From an uncultured Clostridia bacterium (GTDB lineage: Bacteria > Bacillota > Clostridia > Christensenellales > Aristaeellaceae): 18,441 bases of DNA. Below are positions 1-7,669 of the stretch, in pieces. Each line of letters starts with the position of its first letter. Position 1 is the first letter of the stretch. The position numbers and the translations under genes were made by a program. The stretch lies in assembly GCA_934663625.1 (NCBI GenBank), contig CAKUKP010000065.1, forward strand, positions 1 through 18,441, read 5' to 3'. Below the pieces are notes generated by a model. That model saw only the letters and a program-made list of their open reading frames with translations, did not search any database and had not been told where the DNA came from.

Positions 1-473
1 ACGTTCCGGTGATCACATGGATCGCCATCGCGTTCTTCCTGATCTGCTGCGTAATTCTGAATTATACGTCGTTCGGCCGCGCGGTATACGCGATCGGCGA
101 TAACGAAGCCGCGGCGCGCGCGTCCGGCATCAATGTTGACCGCGTGGTAATCGGCGTGTTCACACTGAGCGCGCTGGCGGCGAGCCTTGCGGGCTTCGTC
201 GCGCTGGTGCGCCTGAAGTTCGGCAGCGTGGATCTGGGCAAGGATCAGATGTTCCCGTGCATCACCGCGCTGGTCGTCGGCGGCACTTCGCTGTCGGGCG
301 GCAAGGGCGGCATGCTGCAAACGATCGTCGGCACGCTGATCTATCTGGAGCTGAACAATTTCCTGACCATCATCAAGGTAAATACCGACTATCGTCCGGC
401 AGTGCTCGGCATTATCATCATTATCGCCGTTATTTTGACGACCACCCGCGATCGGAAAATGATCAATAAGTAA
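1..473 (+). CDS. Sugar ABC transporter permease, CUT2 (RbsC/XylH-like) family, 5' partial
   Basis: This is the C-terminal part of an inner-membrane permease for a carbohydrate importer; the frame is open to the left edge, so the N-terminus lies outside the window. Several hydrophobic helices are visible. They surround a cytoplasmic segment containing GDNEAAARASGI, which matches the ATPase-contacting loop of RbsC-like permeases, and a later GGTSLSGGKG motif that is a hallmark of the family. The last helix (ILGIIIIIA-like, rich in Ile) ends in a short basic tail. The stop is followed at once by the AAGGAGG ribosome site of the ATPase gene, so the two are translated from one message. A second permease of the same family lies two genes on, suggesting a heterodimeric membrane channel. 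The substrate cannot be read from the sequence; a pentose or related sugar is inferred from the transketolase genes downstream. Confidence 0.9.
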   Translation, partial: VPVITWIAIAFFLICCVILNYTSFGRAVYAIGDNEAAARASGINVDRVVIGVFTLSALAASLAGFVALVRLKFGSVDLGKDQMFPCITALVVGGTSLSGGKGGMLQTIVGTLIYLELNNFLTIIKVNTDYRPAVLGIIIIIAVILTTTRDRKMINK

Positions 474-486
474 GGAGGCAGGACAG

Positions 487-2013
487 GTGAACAGTGAAAT
501 TCTTTTACAGACGCACGGCGTCGGCAAAGTTTACGGAACGAATACCGTCCTGCAGGGCATCGATATTACGATCGGGCGCGGAGAGATCATCGGTCTGATC
601 GGCGAAAACGGCGCGGGCAAATCCACGCTGATGAAGATCATATCCGGCGTTATTTCGCCGTCCATGGGTACGATGGAAATGCGCGGCAAGCCGTTTAAGC
701 CCGCTTCGATGCTGGACGCAAACCGCCACGGCATCGGCATGGTGTTTCAGGAGCAATCGATGATCAGCAATCTGACTGTGGCGCAGAATATCTATCTGGG
801 CCGCGAGGGCCGCTTCAAAACGGCGGGACTGATCAATTGGAGCAGGATGAACGCGGCGGCGAAAAAGGCGCTTGCGGATATGGGACTTACGAACATCAAG
901 CCTAACGCGAAGATTCGCGATCTGACGTTCGCCATGCGCCAGATGGTGGAAATCACCAAGTGCCTGAATATCGTTACCGAGTCCGGCGAGGATGGTTCGA
1001 TCATCCTGCTCGATGAACCGACCACCGTTCTTTCCGATGAGGAAATGCAGGTGCTGTTCGATCGCATGCGCGCCATGAAGGAAGCCGGAAATTCCGTAAT
1101 CTTCATTTCGCACAGATTGAAGGAGGTTCTGGAAATTACCGACCGCATTTACGTATTCAAGGATGGCCAGCTCACGGCGGAAGTGCCCACGAAGGACGCG
1201 GACGAATACACGCTCTATCAGAAGATGGTCGGCCGCGAAACGAACGGCGAATACTATGTTTCCTCGCGCCAGACCGTGCCTTCGGATGAAGTGCTGCTCG
1301 AGGTGCGCGACCTGTGCAAATTCGGTGCGTTTAAGGATGTATCCTTCAAGCTGCACAAGGGCGAAGTGCTGTGCCTGTGCGGCGTGGAGGGTTCCGGCAA
1401 GGAAGAGGTCTGCGGCGTGCTGAGCGGCGATGAGGGAAAAACCGGCGGCAAGATCATCGTGCAGGGGAAGGAAGTCAATTTCCCATCGCCCGCGGCGGCG
1501 CGCAAGGCGGGCATTCTGTCCGTGCCGAGAGATCGCCGCGACGAGGGCATAATCGGCATCCTGCCCATCGATGAAAATATTTCCGTTTCCAACTATGAAA
1601 AGAATACGCAGGGCGGGCTGATTTCCAATAAGCGCCAGCGCGAAAACGCGAAGGGCTATATTCAGAGTCTCGGCATCAAGTGCTCCGGCGTGGATCAGCG
1701 CGTACAGGAGCTTTCCGGCGGCAATGCGCAGAAGGTAATCTTCGCGCGCGTGCTGGACAGCCAGTGCCCGATTCTGATTCTGGATCATCCCACCCGCGGC
1801 GTGGACGTGGGCGCAAAGAGCGATATTTACGGTCTGGTGCGCGATATCACCGCCAAGGGCTGCGCCGTACTGGTCATGGGCGATACGCTGGATGAATGTC
1901 TGGGACTTTCCAGCCGCATCATCGTGATGAAGGACGGCCTGGTATGCGGTGAATTTGATTGCCCCGTCGGCAATAAACCGGCGGAGATCGACGTAGTACA
2001 GCTGATGCTTTGA
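487..2013 (+). CDS. Sugar ABC transporter ATP-binding protein, double NBD (RbsA/MglA/XylG-like)
   Basis: The 508-residue protein has two fused nucleotide-binding domains and powers the importer formed with the flanking permeases. The first domain has a good Walker A (GENGAGKST, residues 39-47), a Q-loop at Q88 and a Walker B with catalytic glutamate (LLDEPTT, D176-E177), but its signature is degenerate (LTFAMRQ, about 146-152, instead of LSxGxxQ). The second has an intact signature (LSGGN, 409-413), a weak Walker A (GVEGSGKEE, 299-307) and a Walker B reading LDHPTRGVD, so His434 stands where Glu is usual. A head-to-tail dimer would therefore have one consensus ATP site and one degenerate site. 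The start is GTG at 487, seven to twelve bases after AAGGAGG; no better in-frame start lies between the upstream stop and this codon. The length is typical for the family. Confidence 0.95.
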   Translation: MNSEILLQTHGVGKVYGTNTVLQGIDITIGRGEIIGLIGENGAGKSTLMKIISGVISPSMGTMEMRGKPFKPASMLDANRHGIGMVFQEQSMISNLTVAQNIYLGREGRFKTAGLINWSRMNAAAKKALADMGLTNIKPNAKIRDLTFAMRQMVEITKCLNIVTESGEDGSIILLDEPTTVLSDEEMQVLFDRMRAMKEAGNSVIFISHRLKEVLEITDRIYVFKDGQLTAEVPTKDADEYTLYQKMVGRETNGEYYVSSRQTVPSDEVLLEVRDLCKFGAFKDVSFKLHKGEVLCLCGVEGSGKEEVCGVLSGDEGKTGGKIIVQGKEVNFPSPAAARKAGILSVPRDRRDEGIIGILPIDENISVSNYEKNTQGGLISNKRQRENAKGYIQSLGIKCSGVDQRVQELSGGNAQKVIFARVLDSQCPILILDHPTRGVDVGAKSDIYGLVRDITAKGCAVLVMGDTLDECLGLSSRIIVMKDGLVCGEFDCPVGNKPAEIDVVQLML

Positions 2014-2026
2014 GGAGGACGGATTT

Positions 2027-2995
2027 ATGGAAAAAACGAGAAAACCGGATCGCAAGATCGGAACTTTTCTGATTCAGAATATCTATCTCTTCAGCGCGCT
2101 GTTCGTACTTCTGGTATTCTATATTCTGAACCCGAAGTTTCTGTCGATGACTTCGATTCAGAATATGACCGAAGTGCTCGCGCCGCTGCTGCCCATGGCG
2201 CTGGGCATCGGCTTTGCGCTGTACACGGGCGGAATTGATCTGTCCATCGGCGCGGTCGCGTCCGCGACCTGCGTCATTACCGGAATGAACATCCAGCAAA
2301 CCGGTCAATGGATCATCCCGATGATGCTGCTCTTCGGCATCGCCATCGGCGTGATCACCGGTGCGTTGGTCGCGTATCTGAAGCTGCCCAGCTTCATCGT
2401 AACCCTCTGCACGCAGAGCGTTTTCAAGGCGGTTGCGATCATCGTATCGGGCGGCGGATCTTCCAATATCCCGCTCAAGCAGCGCTATCTGGTAAACTGG
2501 GCGACGAAGAAGGTGCTCGGCGTTTCCGTACTGCTCTGGATATCGCTGGCGATTCTGGTCATTGTATACATCATCGAAAAGAAAACCTGCGTGGGCAAGC
2601 GCATCTATACGGTCGGCGCAAATGAAAAGGCGGCGCGCCTTGCGGGCGTGAACATCCATGTAACCAAGATGGTGGCGCACGCGCTGTGCAGCACGGGTGC
2701 GGCGATCGGCGGCATCATGTATGCCTATAAGCTGAAGGGAAGCAACCCGACGGTGGGCAACACGCTGTACATGCAGGCGATTTCCGCCGTAGCGCTGGGC
2801 GGCACGCTGTTCTCCGGCGGCAAGGGCAGCTGCCTGCGCACGTTGGTGGGCGTGATCACCGTAACCGCGATTTCCTCCGGCATGCGCTTCGTCGGCGTAG
2901 ACGCCATGTGGGAAAACGTCGTATTCGGCATCGTGCTGATCGCGGCGGTCGCGGTCAATTCCGAAAAGGGCGGACGCAATCTGATTATCAAGTAA
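2027..2995 (+). CDS. Sugar ABC transporter permease, CUT2 (RbsC-like) family, second subunit
   Basis: This 322-residue integral membrane protein has a basic N-terminus (MEKTRKPDRK) and about eight to ten hydrophobic segments. It carries the family loop ANEKAARLAGVNI near residues 198-208 and GGTLFSGGKG near 258-267, the same two landmarks as in the partial permease upstream. TGGIDLSIG, near residue 68, is another RbsC-type motif. It starts 13 bases after the ATPase stop with GAGGAGG as ribosome site. With two different permeases and one double ATPase, the transporter is probably a heteromeric CUT2 importer. A periplasmic-type (lipoprotein) sugar-binding partner should exist but is not encoded between here and the right end of the operon. 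Confidence 0.95.
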   Translation: MEKTRKPDRKIGTFLIQNIYLFSALFVLLVFYILNPKFLSMTSIQNMTEVLAPLLPMALGIGFALYTGGIDLSIGAVASATCVITGMNIQQTGQWIIPMMLLFGIAIGVITGALVAYLKLPSFIVTLCTQSVFKAVAIIVSGGGSSNIPLKQRYLVNWATKKVLGVSVLLWISLAILVIVYIIEKKTCVGKRIYTVGANEKAARLAGVNIHVTKMVAHALCSTGAAIGGIMYAYKLKGSNPTVGNTLYMQAISAVALGGTLFSGGKGSCLRTLVGVITVTAISSGMRFVGVDAMWENVVFGIVLIAAVAVNSEKGGRNLIIK

Positions 2996-3007
2996 AGGAG
3001 AATTTGT

Positions 3008-3409
3008 ATGGTCGGCGTATACGGCATTCATCATCTCTGCATCAATACTCCGGATATCCAGAAGAGCATTTCGTTCTACTGCGATAAATTCGGCTTTAAG
3101 CTGATCGGCAAGGAAACCTGTGATTTCGGCGAATATGCGATGCTGAAGCTGAACGATTCCCGTCTGGAACTGATTCAGCCGAACGATCAGAATGAAGATT
3201 CCTTCGGCTGCAAGGGCGCGCTGGCACACTTTGGGCTCGGCGTGCGCGATATCGATCGCACGGTGGAAGAACTGCGCGCAAAGGGCGTTGAATTCCTGAC
3301 GGATCACATCAATGAAGAAAGCGCGCCCATGGGCGGCCTGCGCGCCATTTCGCTGCGCGGCCCCTCCGGCGAGGCCATCAATCTGTACGAATTCAAGAAC
3401 GAATTTTAA
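3008..3409 (+). CDS. VOC superfamily (glyoxalase-fold) metalloprotein
   Basis: The 133-residue protein has two beta-alpha-beta-beta-beta modules of the vicinal oxygen chelate fold. Candidate metal ligands sit at the four canonical places: H8 or H9 (GIHHLCINTPD), E54 (SRLELIQP), H74 (LAHFGLGV) and E128 (INLYEF). This is the H-E-H-E pattern of glyoxalase I and methylmalonyl-CoA epimerase relatives. The gene follows the second permease by 12 bases with an AAGGAG site and precedes the transketolase pair by 18 bases, so it belongs to the sugar operon. Its reaction is not deducible. An epimerase, isomerase or lactoylglutathione-lyase-like step on a sugar-derived intermediate, or removal of a reactive dicarbonyl, are options by inference only. 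Confidence 0.88.
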   Translation: MVGVYGIHHLCINTPDIQKSISFYCDKFGFKLIGKETCDFGEYAMLKLNDSRLELIQPNDQNEDSFGCKGALAHFGLGVRDIDRTVEELRAKGVEFLTDHINEESAPMGGLRAISLRGPSGEAINLYEFKNEF

Positions 3410-3427
3410 ACGAATACCGAGGTCATT

Positions 3428-4279
3428 ATGAACAACGCTGAATTGCAACAAATGAAAATCAATTCCGCAAAGATTCGTTCCACCGTGCTGCGCATATTGA
3501 AGCAGAAGAACGGCGGCCATCTGGGCGGATCGCTATCCATCGTCGAAGCGCTGTCCGTGCTTTATACAAAGCAGCTGCGCCATGATCCGAAAAATCCGCA
3601 GGATCCCGACCGCGATTATCTGGTGCTGTCCAAGGGACACGCGGGCCCCGGCCTGTATTCGGCGCTGAGCGTTTTCGGCTACTTCCCGGAGGAAGCGCTG
3701 AAAACCATGAACGAAGGCGGAACGGATTTTCCGTCTCATCCGGATCGCACGCGCACGCCCGGCGTGGACGCGACCACGGGATCGCTGGGGCAGGGGATTT
3801 CGGTGGCGGCCGGTTTGGCATATGCGCTGAAGCTGGAACAGAAGGATCAATACGTTTATGCCATCGTGGGCGACGGCGAATTGAACGAAGGTCAGTGCTG
3901 GGAAGCTTTCCAGTTCATCGCCAATTATAAGCTGGATCACCTGATCGTGATGATCGACTGGAACAAGCGCCAGCTGGACGGCTATACGAAGGACGTTATG
4001 CAGCCGTTCGATATCGCAAAGAAGATGGAAGCCTTTGGCTTCTCCACCGTCTGCGTAAACGGCGCGGATGAACAGGCGATTTCCGATGCGATCGATGCGG
4101 CGAAGGAAAAGCGCGATACCGCCGTATGCATCGTGCTGGACACCATCAAGGGTCAGGGCGTGAAATATTTCGAAGATATGGTGGACAACCATTCTGTGAA
4201 GTTCAAACCCACGGACATTGCGGAGGTTGATAAGGCGCTTGCGGCGCTGGACGAAATCTGCAAAGGAGGTGCGCAATAA
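3428..4279 (+). CDS. Transketolase, N-terminal (thiamine diphosphate-binding) subunit
   Basis: The 283-residue protein matches the first third of a full transketolase. Visible landmarks are H31 (GGHLGGSLS), the SKGHAGPG segment with H71, TGSLGQG at 118-123, and the thiamine diphosphate/Mg motif GDGELNEGQ with D149 and N153 (148-155). It continues with a helix and IDWNKRQLDG, and near the end has H255 (DNHSVKF) in place of the HGxPL-type loop. It needs the C-terminal partner encoded directly downstream, with which it overlaps by one base (TAATG). Together they would transfer two-carbon ketol units between sugar phosphates. The ribosome site is weak (GAGG only), so translation may depend on the upstream genes. 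Placement behind a sugar transporter suggests a dedicated catabolic enzyme rather than the housekeeping one. Confidence 0.95.
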   Translation: MNNAELQQMKINSAKIRSTVLRILKQKNGGHLGGSLSIVEALSVLYTKQLRHDPKNPQDPDRDYLVLSKGHAGPGLYSALSVFGYFPEEALKTMNEGGTDFPSHPDRTRTPGVDATTGSLGQGISVAAGLAYALKLEQKDQYVYAIVGDGELNEGQCWEAFQFIANYKLDHLIVMIDWNKRQLDGYTKDVMQPFDIAKKMEAFGFSTVCVNGADEQAISDAIDAAKEKRDTAVCIVLDTIKGQGVKYFEDMVDNHSVKFKPTDIAEVDKALAALDEICKGGAQ

Positions 4280-5241
4280 TGTGGCAGCTGCTTCGTGAAC
4301 TTCCTGAAAAAGCGCCCGAACAGCGCGTTGTATTTTACACGACGCTGGAAGAATTGATCGATGAAGGCAAGCGGGTAATCGTTCTGGAGGCAGACTTGGG
4401 CGGCGCTTCCGGCTCTACGCGCATCCGCAAATCGCATCCGGAGCGCTATGTGGAATGCGGCATTATGGAAGCGAACATGATCGGCGTGGCGGCGGGGCTG
4501 TCCATGCGCGGCTTCGTGCCCTTTGCGCATACGTTCGCGCCCTTCGCTTCCCGCAGAATCGCCGACCAGCTGTTTCTGGAAGGCGCTTACGCGCACAACA
4601 CGATGAATATCTATGCTTCCGATCCCGGCGTTTGCGCCGCGCAGAACGGCGGCACGCATACCACGTTTGAAGATATCAGCATCATACGCGCGATCCCCGG
4701 CGTGGAGGTTTTCGATCCCGCCGACGGCGTGCAACTGAAATGGCTGGTGCGCGAACTGGCGGATCGCAAGGGCGTGCATTATATCCGCACGACGCGCAAG
4801 AACATCATGCCCGTCTATGCGGAAGGATCCACGTTTGAAATCGGCAAGGGCAACGTGATCCGAAACGGCAGCGATGTGTTGCTTATTTCCATGGGCACGG
4901 TGCTGGAGGATACGCTTCGCGCCGCTGACCAGCTCAGCGCGCAGGGCGTTTCCGCGGAAGTGATCGATATGTTCACCGTAAAACCGCTGGATCGCGATCT
5001 GATTTTGCAGGAAATGGCGGGCAAGCGCCTGATCGTAACCTGCGAAAACCATAGCGTCATCGGCGGACTGGGCGGCTCCGTCGCAGAGGTGCTCGCGGAA
5101 ATGGATAAGCATCCGCCGCTGCGCCGCGTAGGCGTACAGGATCGCTTCGGCCAGGTAGGCTCCCTGCAATACCTGAAGCAGGATTACGGTCTGACCGCCG
5201 AAACGATTGTGAAAACGGTGAACGATTATCTGGCAAAATAA
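4279..5241 (+). CDS. Transketolase, C-terminal subunit (pyrimidine-binding and C-terminal domains)
   Basis: The 320-residue partner of the preceding subunit has a pyrimidine-binding domain with the catalytic glutamate in VECGIMEANMIG (E64), and aromatic and loop residues in PFAHTFAPFASRR. The conserved NGGTHTTFEDIS follows, with H127, then a transketolase C-terminal domain (about 190-320) that includes a VIDMFTVKPLD-type motif. The start ATG at 4279 overlaps the TAA of the N-terminal gene, and AAGGAGGT sits 8 bases upstream, so the two subunits are translationally coupled and should be made in equal amounts. Split transketolases are common in Firmicutes and archaea. The gene is the last in the sugar operon and is followed by a terminator. 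Confidence 0.95.
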   Translation: MWQLLRELPEKAPEQRVVFYTTLEELIDEGKRVIVLEADLGGASGSTRIRKSHPERYVECGIMEANMIGVAAGLSMRGFVPFAHTFAPFASRRIADQLFLEGAYAHNTMNIYASDPGVCAAQNGGTHTTFEDISIIRAIPGVEVFDPADGVQLKWLVRELADRKGVHYIRTTRKNIMPVYAEGSTFEIGKGNVIRNGSDVLLISMGTVLEDTLRAADQLSAQGVSAEVIDMFTVKPLDRDLILQEMAGKRLIVTCENHSVIGGLGGSVAEVLAEMDKHPPLRRVGVQDRFGQVGSLQYLKQDYGLTAETIVKTVNDYLAK

Positions 5242-5251
5242 TATCCCTAAT

Positions 5252-5300
5252 GAGGAATTGCTGACGGATTCTTTGAAATCCTTCGGCAATTCCCGTTTTT
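5252..5300 (+). terminator. Rho-independent terminator of the sugar/transketolase operon
   Basis: GGAATTGC (from 5254) pairs with GCAATTCC (ending 5293), and an inner GGATT/AATCC stem is closed by a short loop. The hairpin is followed by CGTTTTT. It begins about 11 bases after the last stop codon. Confidence 0.8.
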
Positions 5301-5324
5301 GGGGGGAGCATTTTTACTTTCGAT

Positions 5325-5335
5325 ATGCATGAAAA
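5325..5335 (+). promoter_or_regulatory. Intergenic 11-mer ATGCATGAAAA, copy 1 (upstream of glmS promoter)
   Basis: This exact 11-base word is seen again at 13714-13724 and 18281-18291, all in the same orientation and outside genes. Here it ends 34 bases before the predicted -35 element of the glmS leader. Its core ATGCAT is palindromic, as in many protein-binding sites. A regulatory role is inference. Confidence 0.4.
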
Positions 5336-5369
5336 ATACAAATCATTTCGAGACAACCGCTAAAAATGG

Positions 5370-5399
5370 TTGACGAACAACACCGGCTTGACATATAAT
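5370..5399 (+). promoter_or_regulatory. Sigma-A promoter of the glmS leader
   Basis: TTGACG at 5370-5375 and a perfect TATAAT at 5394-5399 are separated by 18 bases. Transcription would start near 5406, which is where the long closing helix of the leader RNA begins. Confidence 0.8.
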
Positions 5400-5405
5400 A
5401 GTTTT

Positions 5406-5621
5406 GCTGCGGATGCGTCTGCGATTGAAAGTCGATGCCAGGCGCGGGCAAAGCGATCCACGTAAACCGGCAAAAGTCCGGCGAGCATGGCGCGCCTTAG
5501 AAGTAAGACCTGCCGGAAAAAATCTAACCGAGAGGGCCAGTAGTGGGGAGGCGCATTGCCTTAGGAGCGAACGTCCCAGCAGGCGAGTGTGGGGTCAAAG
5601 ATCGGGTCAGGCGTCCGCAGC
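5406..5621 (+). ncRNA. Structured leader or small RNA upstream of glmS, class not identified
   Basis: This ~216-base stretch between promoter and gene is bracketed by an 11-pair helix: 5406-5416 pairs with 5611-5621, with one G-U pair. Inside, several further stems can be drawn by eye: 5440-5446 with 5491-5497 (AGGCGCG/CGCGCCT), CCGG 5467-5470 with 5478-5481, AGGC 5549-5552 with GCCT 5558-5561, TGGGG 5544-5548 with TCCCA 5574-5578, and a possible long-range CCTGC 5509-5513 with GCAGG 5579-5583. TGCCGG at 5511-5516 could also pair with CCGGCA at 5467-5472, an alternative fold. Purine-rich unpaired runs (GAAAG, GTAAA, GAAGTAAGA, CCGAGAGG) favour an RNA on the plus strand. It does not look like the glmS ribozyme. 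A raiA-type RNA (a ~200-nt Firmicutes class closed by a long helix) is a possibility I could not test. The 51-base tail to glmS has no terminator, so glmS can be read through. Confidence 0.6.
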
Positions 5622-5671
5622 ATTTCAAATGTGCAATTGCAATCGAACGAAAACATAGGAGCGTATACAAT

Positions 5672-7507
5672 ATGTGCGGAATCGTGGGATATACCGGAAA
5701 TCAACAGGCTGCGCCCATTTTGCTGGACGGCCTTGCAAAGCTGGAATACAGGGGCTATGATTCGGCGGGCATCGCCGTGCGCGGCGAAAAGGGCTTGTCC
5801 GTCGTAAAGGCGAAGGGCAGGCTTTCCGTTCTGGATGAAAAGACGGATGGCGGACGCGCCATTCAGGGCATGTGCGGCATCGGGCATACGCGCTGGGCGA
5901 CCCACGGCGAACCCAGCGAAACGAACGCGCACCCGCACGTAAGCGATGATGAAAACATCGTGGGCGTGCACAACGGCATCATCGAAAACTATCAGGAGCT
6001 TCGTGATAAGCTGCTGCGCAAGGGCTATGAATTCTATTCCCAGACGGATACGGAAGTCGCGATCAAGCTGATCGATTATTATTATAAAAAATATCTGGGC
6101 ACGCCGGTGGACGCGATCAACCATGCGCTGATTCGAATCCGCGGATCCTATGCGCTGGCGGTCATGTTCCGCGATTATCCGGATGAAATCTATGCCGCGC
6201 GCAAGGACAGCCCGCTGATTCTGGGCAAAACAGAGCATGGAACGTTTCTGGGATCGGATGTTCCGGCGATTCTGAAATACACGCGCGATATTTACTATCT
6301 GGATGATCTGGAGCTTGCGCGGATGCGCCCCGACGGCATCACCTTCTACAATCTGGACGGAGACGAGGTGCAGAAGGAATCCAAAATCATCGAATGGGAT
6401 ATGAATGCGGCGGAAAAGGGCGGCTACGAGCATTTCATGATCAAGGAAATTCATGAACAGCCGCAGGCGGTACGCGATACGCTGCACGCGTATGTGAAAA
6501 ACGGCGTGTTGGATTGTTCCGCGCTGCAATTGGACGATGATTTTCTGAAGCGCATTGACCGGCTGTACATCGTGGCGTGCGGTTCCACCTATCATGCGGG
6601 CATCGCCGCCAAATATGTGATCGAGGAATTGACCGATCTGCCGGTGGATGTGGATCTTGCCTCCGAATTTCGGTATCGAAATCCGAAGATTTCCAGGAAC
6701 GGATTGTTGATCGTGATTTCGCAGTCCGGCGAAACGGCGGATTCGCTGGCGGCGCTGCGCATGGCGAAGGGCATGGGCGTTCCCACACTGGGCGTTGTGA
6801 ACGTGGTGGGTTCCTCCATCGCGCGCGATGCGGATCATCTGATGTATACCTATGCGGGGCCTGAAATCGCAGTAGCGACCACGAAGGCGTACAGCAGCCA
6901 GCTGATTGCGATGGACATTCTGGCGATCCTGCTGGGCAGCGTGCGCGGAACCATTACGCCGGAACGCCAACAGGAGCTGATCGCCGCGCTGGAACGCATA
7001 CCGGAACAAATCGAACATGTGCTGGACAACAAGGAGCGCCTGCAATGGTTCGCATCCAAGTTTGCGCAATCCCACGATGTTTTCTTCATCGGGCGCGGGC
7101 TGGATTACGCCATCAGTCTGGAGGGCAGCCTGAAGCTGAAGGAAATCAGCTATATCCATTCGGAAGCGTATGCCGCTGGCGAATTGAAGCATGGCACGAT
7201 CAGCCTGATTGAAAAGGATATTCTGGTGATCGGCGTGATGACGCAGGATCATCTGCTGGAAAAGATGTGCAGCAACATGGTAGAGGTCAAGAGCCGTGGA
7301 GCATATCTTATGGGACTTACGACCTACGGCAATTACAGCATTGAGGATATCGTGAATTTTGCCGTGTACGTGCCCAAAACGGAGCAGTGCTTCACGCCCA
7401 GTCTGGCGATCGTACCGCTGCAGCTGCTGGCGTATTACATCAGCCTGATGCGCGGCGTGGATGTGGATAAGCCCCGCAATCTGGCAAAGAGCGTAACGGT
7501 GGAATAA
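5672..7507 (+). CDS. glmS: Glutamine--fructose-6-phosphate aminotransferase (isomerizing)
   Basis: The 611-residue enzyme makes glucosamine-6-phosphate from fructose-6-phosphate and glutamine, the first step to UDP-GlcNAc for the cell wall. The N-terminal Ntn glutaminase domain starts MCGIVGY, with Cys2 becoming the nucleophile after Met removal. LEYRGYDSAG, HTRWATHGEP and VGVHNGIIENY follow. Two SIS domains bind the sugar: SQSGETADSLAAL, then GRGLDYAISLEGSLKLKEISY with EAYAAGELKHG. The C-terminus LAKSVTVE is characteristic. The frame is open for another 43 codons upstream (from GTG 5543), but the family always begins at MCGI and AGGAG at 5657-5661 fits the ATG at 5672. The gene has its own promoter and structured leader. 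Confidence 0.98.
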   Translation: MCGIVGYTGNQQAAPILLDGLAKLEYRGYDSAGIAVRGEKGLSVVKAKGRLSVLDEKTDGGRAIQGMCGIGHTRWATHGEPSETNAHPHVSDDENIVGVHNGIIENYQELRDKLLRKGYEFYSQTDTEVAIKLIDYYYKKYLGTPVDAINHALIRIRGSYALAVMFRDYPDEIYAARKDSPLILGKTEHGTFLGSDVPAILKYTRDIYYLDDLELARMRPDGITFYNLDGDEVQKESKIIEWDMNAAEKGGYEHFMIKEIHEQPQAVRDTLHAYVKNGVLDCSALQLDDDFLKRIDRLYIVACGSTYHAGIAAKYVIEELTDLPVDVDLASEFRYRNPKISRNGLLIVISQSGETADSLAALRMAKGMGVPTLGVVNVVGSSIARDADHLMYTYAGPEIAVATTKAYSSQLIAMDILAILLGSVRGTITPERQQELIAALERIPEQIEHVLDNKERLQWFASKFAQSHDVFFIGRGLDYAISLEGSLKLKEISYIHSEAYAAGELKHGTISLIEKDILVIGVMTQDHLLEKMCSNMVEVKSRGAYLMGLTTYGNYSIEDIVNFAVYVPKTEQCFTPSLAIVPLQLLAYYISLMRGVDVDKPRNLAKSVTVE

Positions 7508-7527
7508 AGCAAAAAAGATATATGAAA

Positions 7528-7568
7528 ACGAGCCGGCAAAACCGAAAGGAAATGTCGGCTCGTTTGTT
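7528..7568 (+). terminator. Rho-independent terminator of glmS
   Basis: ACGAGCCGGCA (7528-7538) pairs with TGTCGGCTCGT (7553-7563), 11 pairs with one G-U, followed by TTTGTTG. It lies 21 bases after the glmS stop. Confidence 0.85.
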
Positions 7569-7669
7569 GAATTGAAGGCTTGTTTATCGATCGAGATTAC
7601 GGAAGATGGTACGAATATAATCGCTCTTTCCGAATTGCAACTGTGATTGGGAATATCGGAGCCAATGGT

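Noticed and set aside
505..2055. Long minus-strand open frame opposite the ABC ATPase gene, and similar antisense frames at 1919-3520, 5561-7252 and 16076-17917
   Set aside because: Compositional shadows of GC-biased genes: no ribosome sites, no recognisable domains, and the plus-strand products are clear families.
5406..5621. glmS ribozyme or cobalamin riboswitch identity for the glmS leader
   Set aside because: The ribozyme cleavage core and 3' pseudoknot parts are not recognisable. AGACCTGCC looks like the end of a cobalamin riboswitch, but the other boxes are absent and about 100 structured bases follow it.
5406..5621. RNase P RNA
   Set aside because: GATTGAAAGTCGATGCC and GTAAACC recall conserved P RNA regions, but the final ACAGAA-type region is missing and the RNA is far too short.
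5543..5671. 43-codon N-terminal extension of GlmS starting at GTG 5543
   Set aside because: GlmS must begin with Met-Cys so that Cys becomes the N-terminal nucleophile; the extra codons lie in the structured leader RNA and the ribosome site fits ATG 5672.
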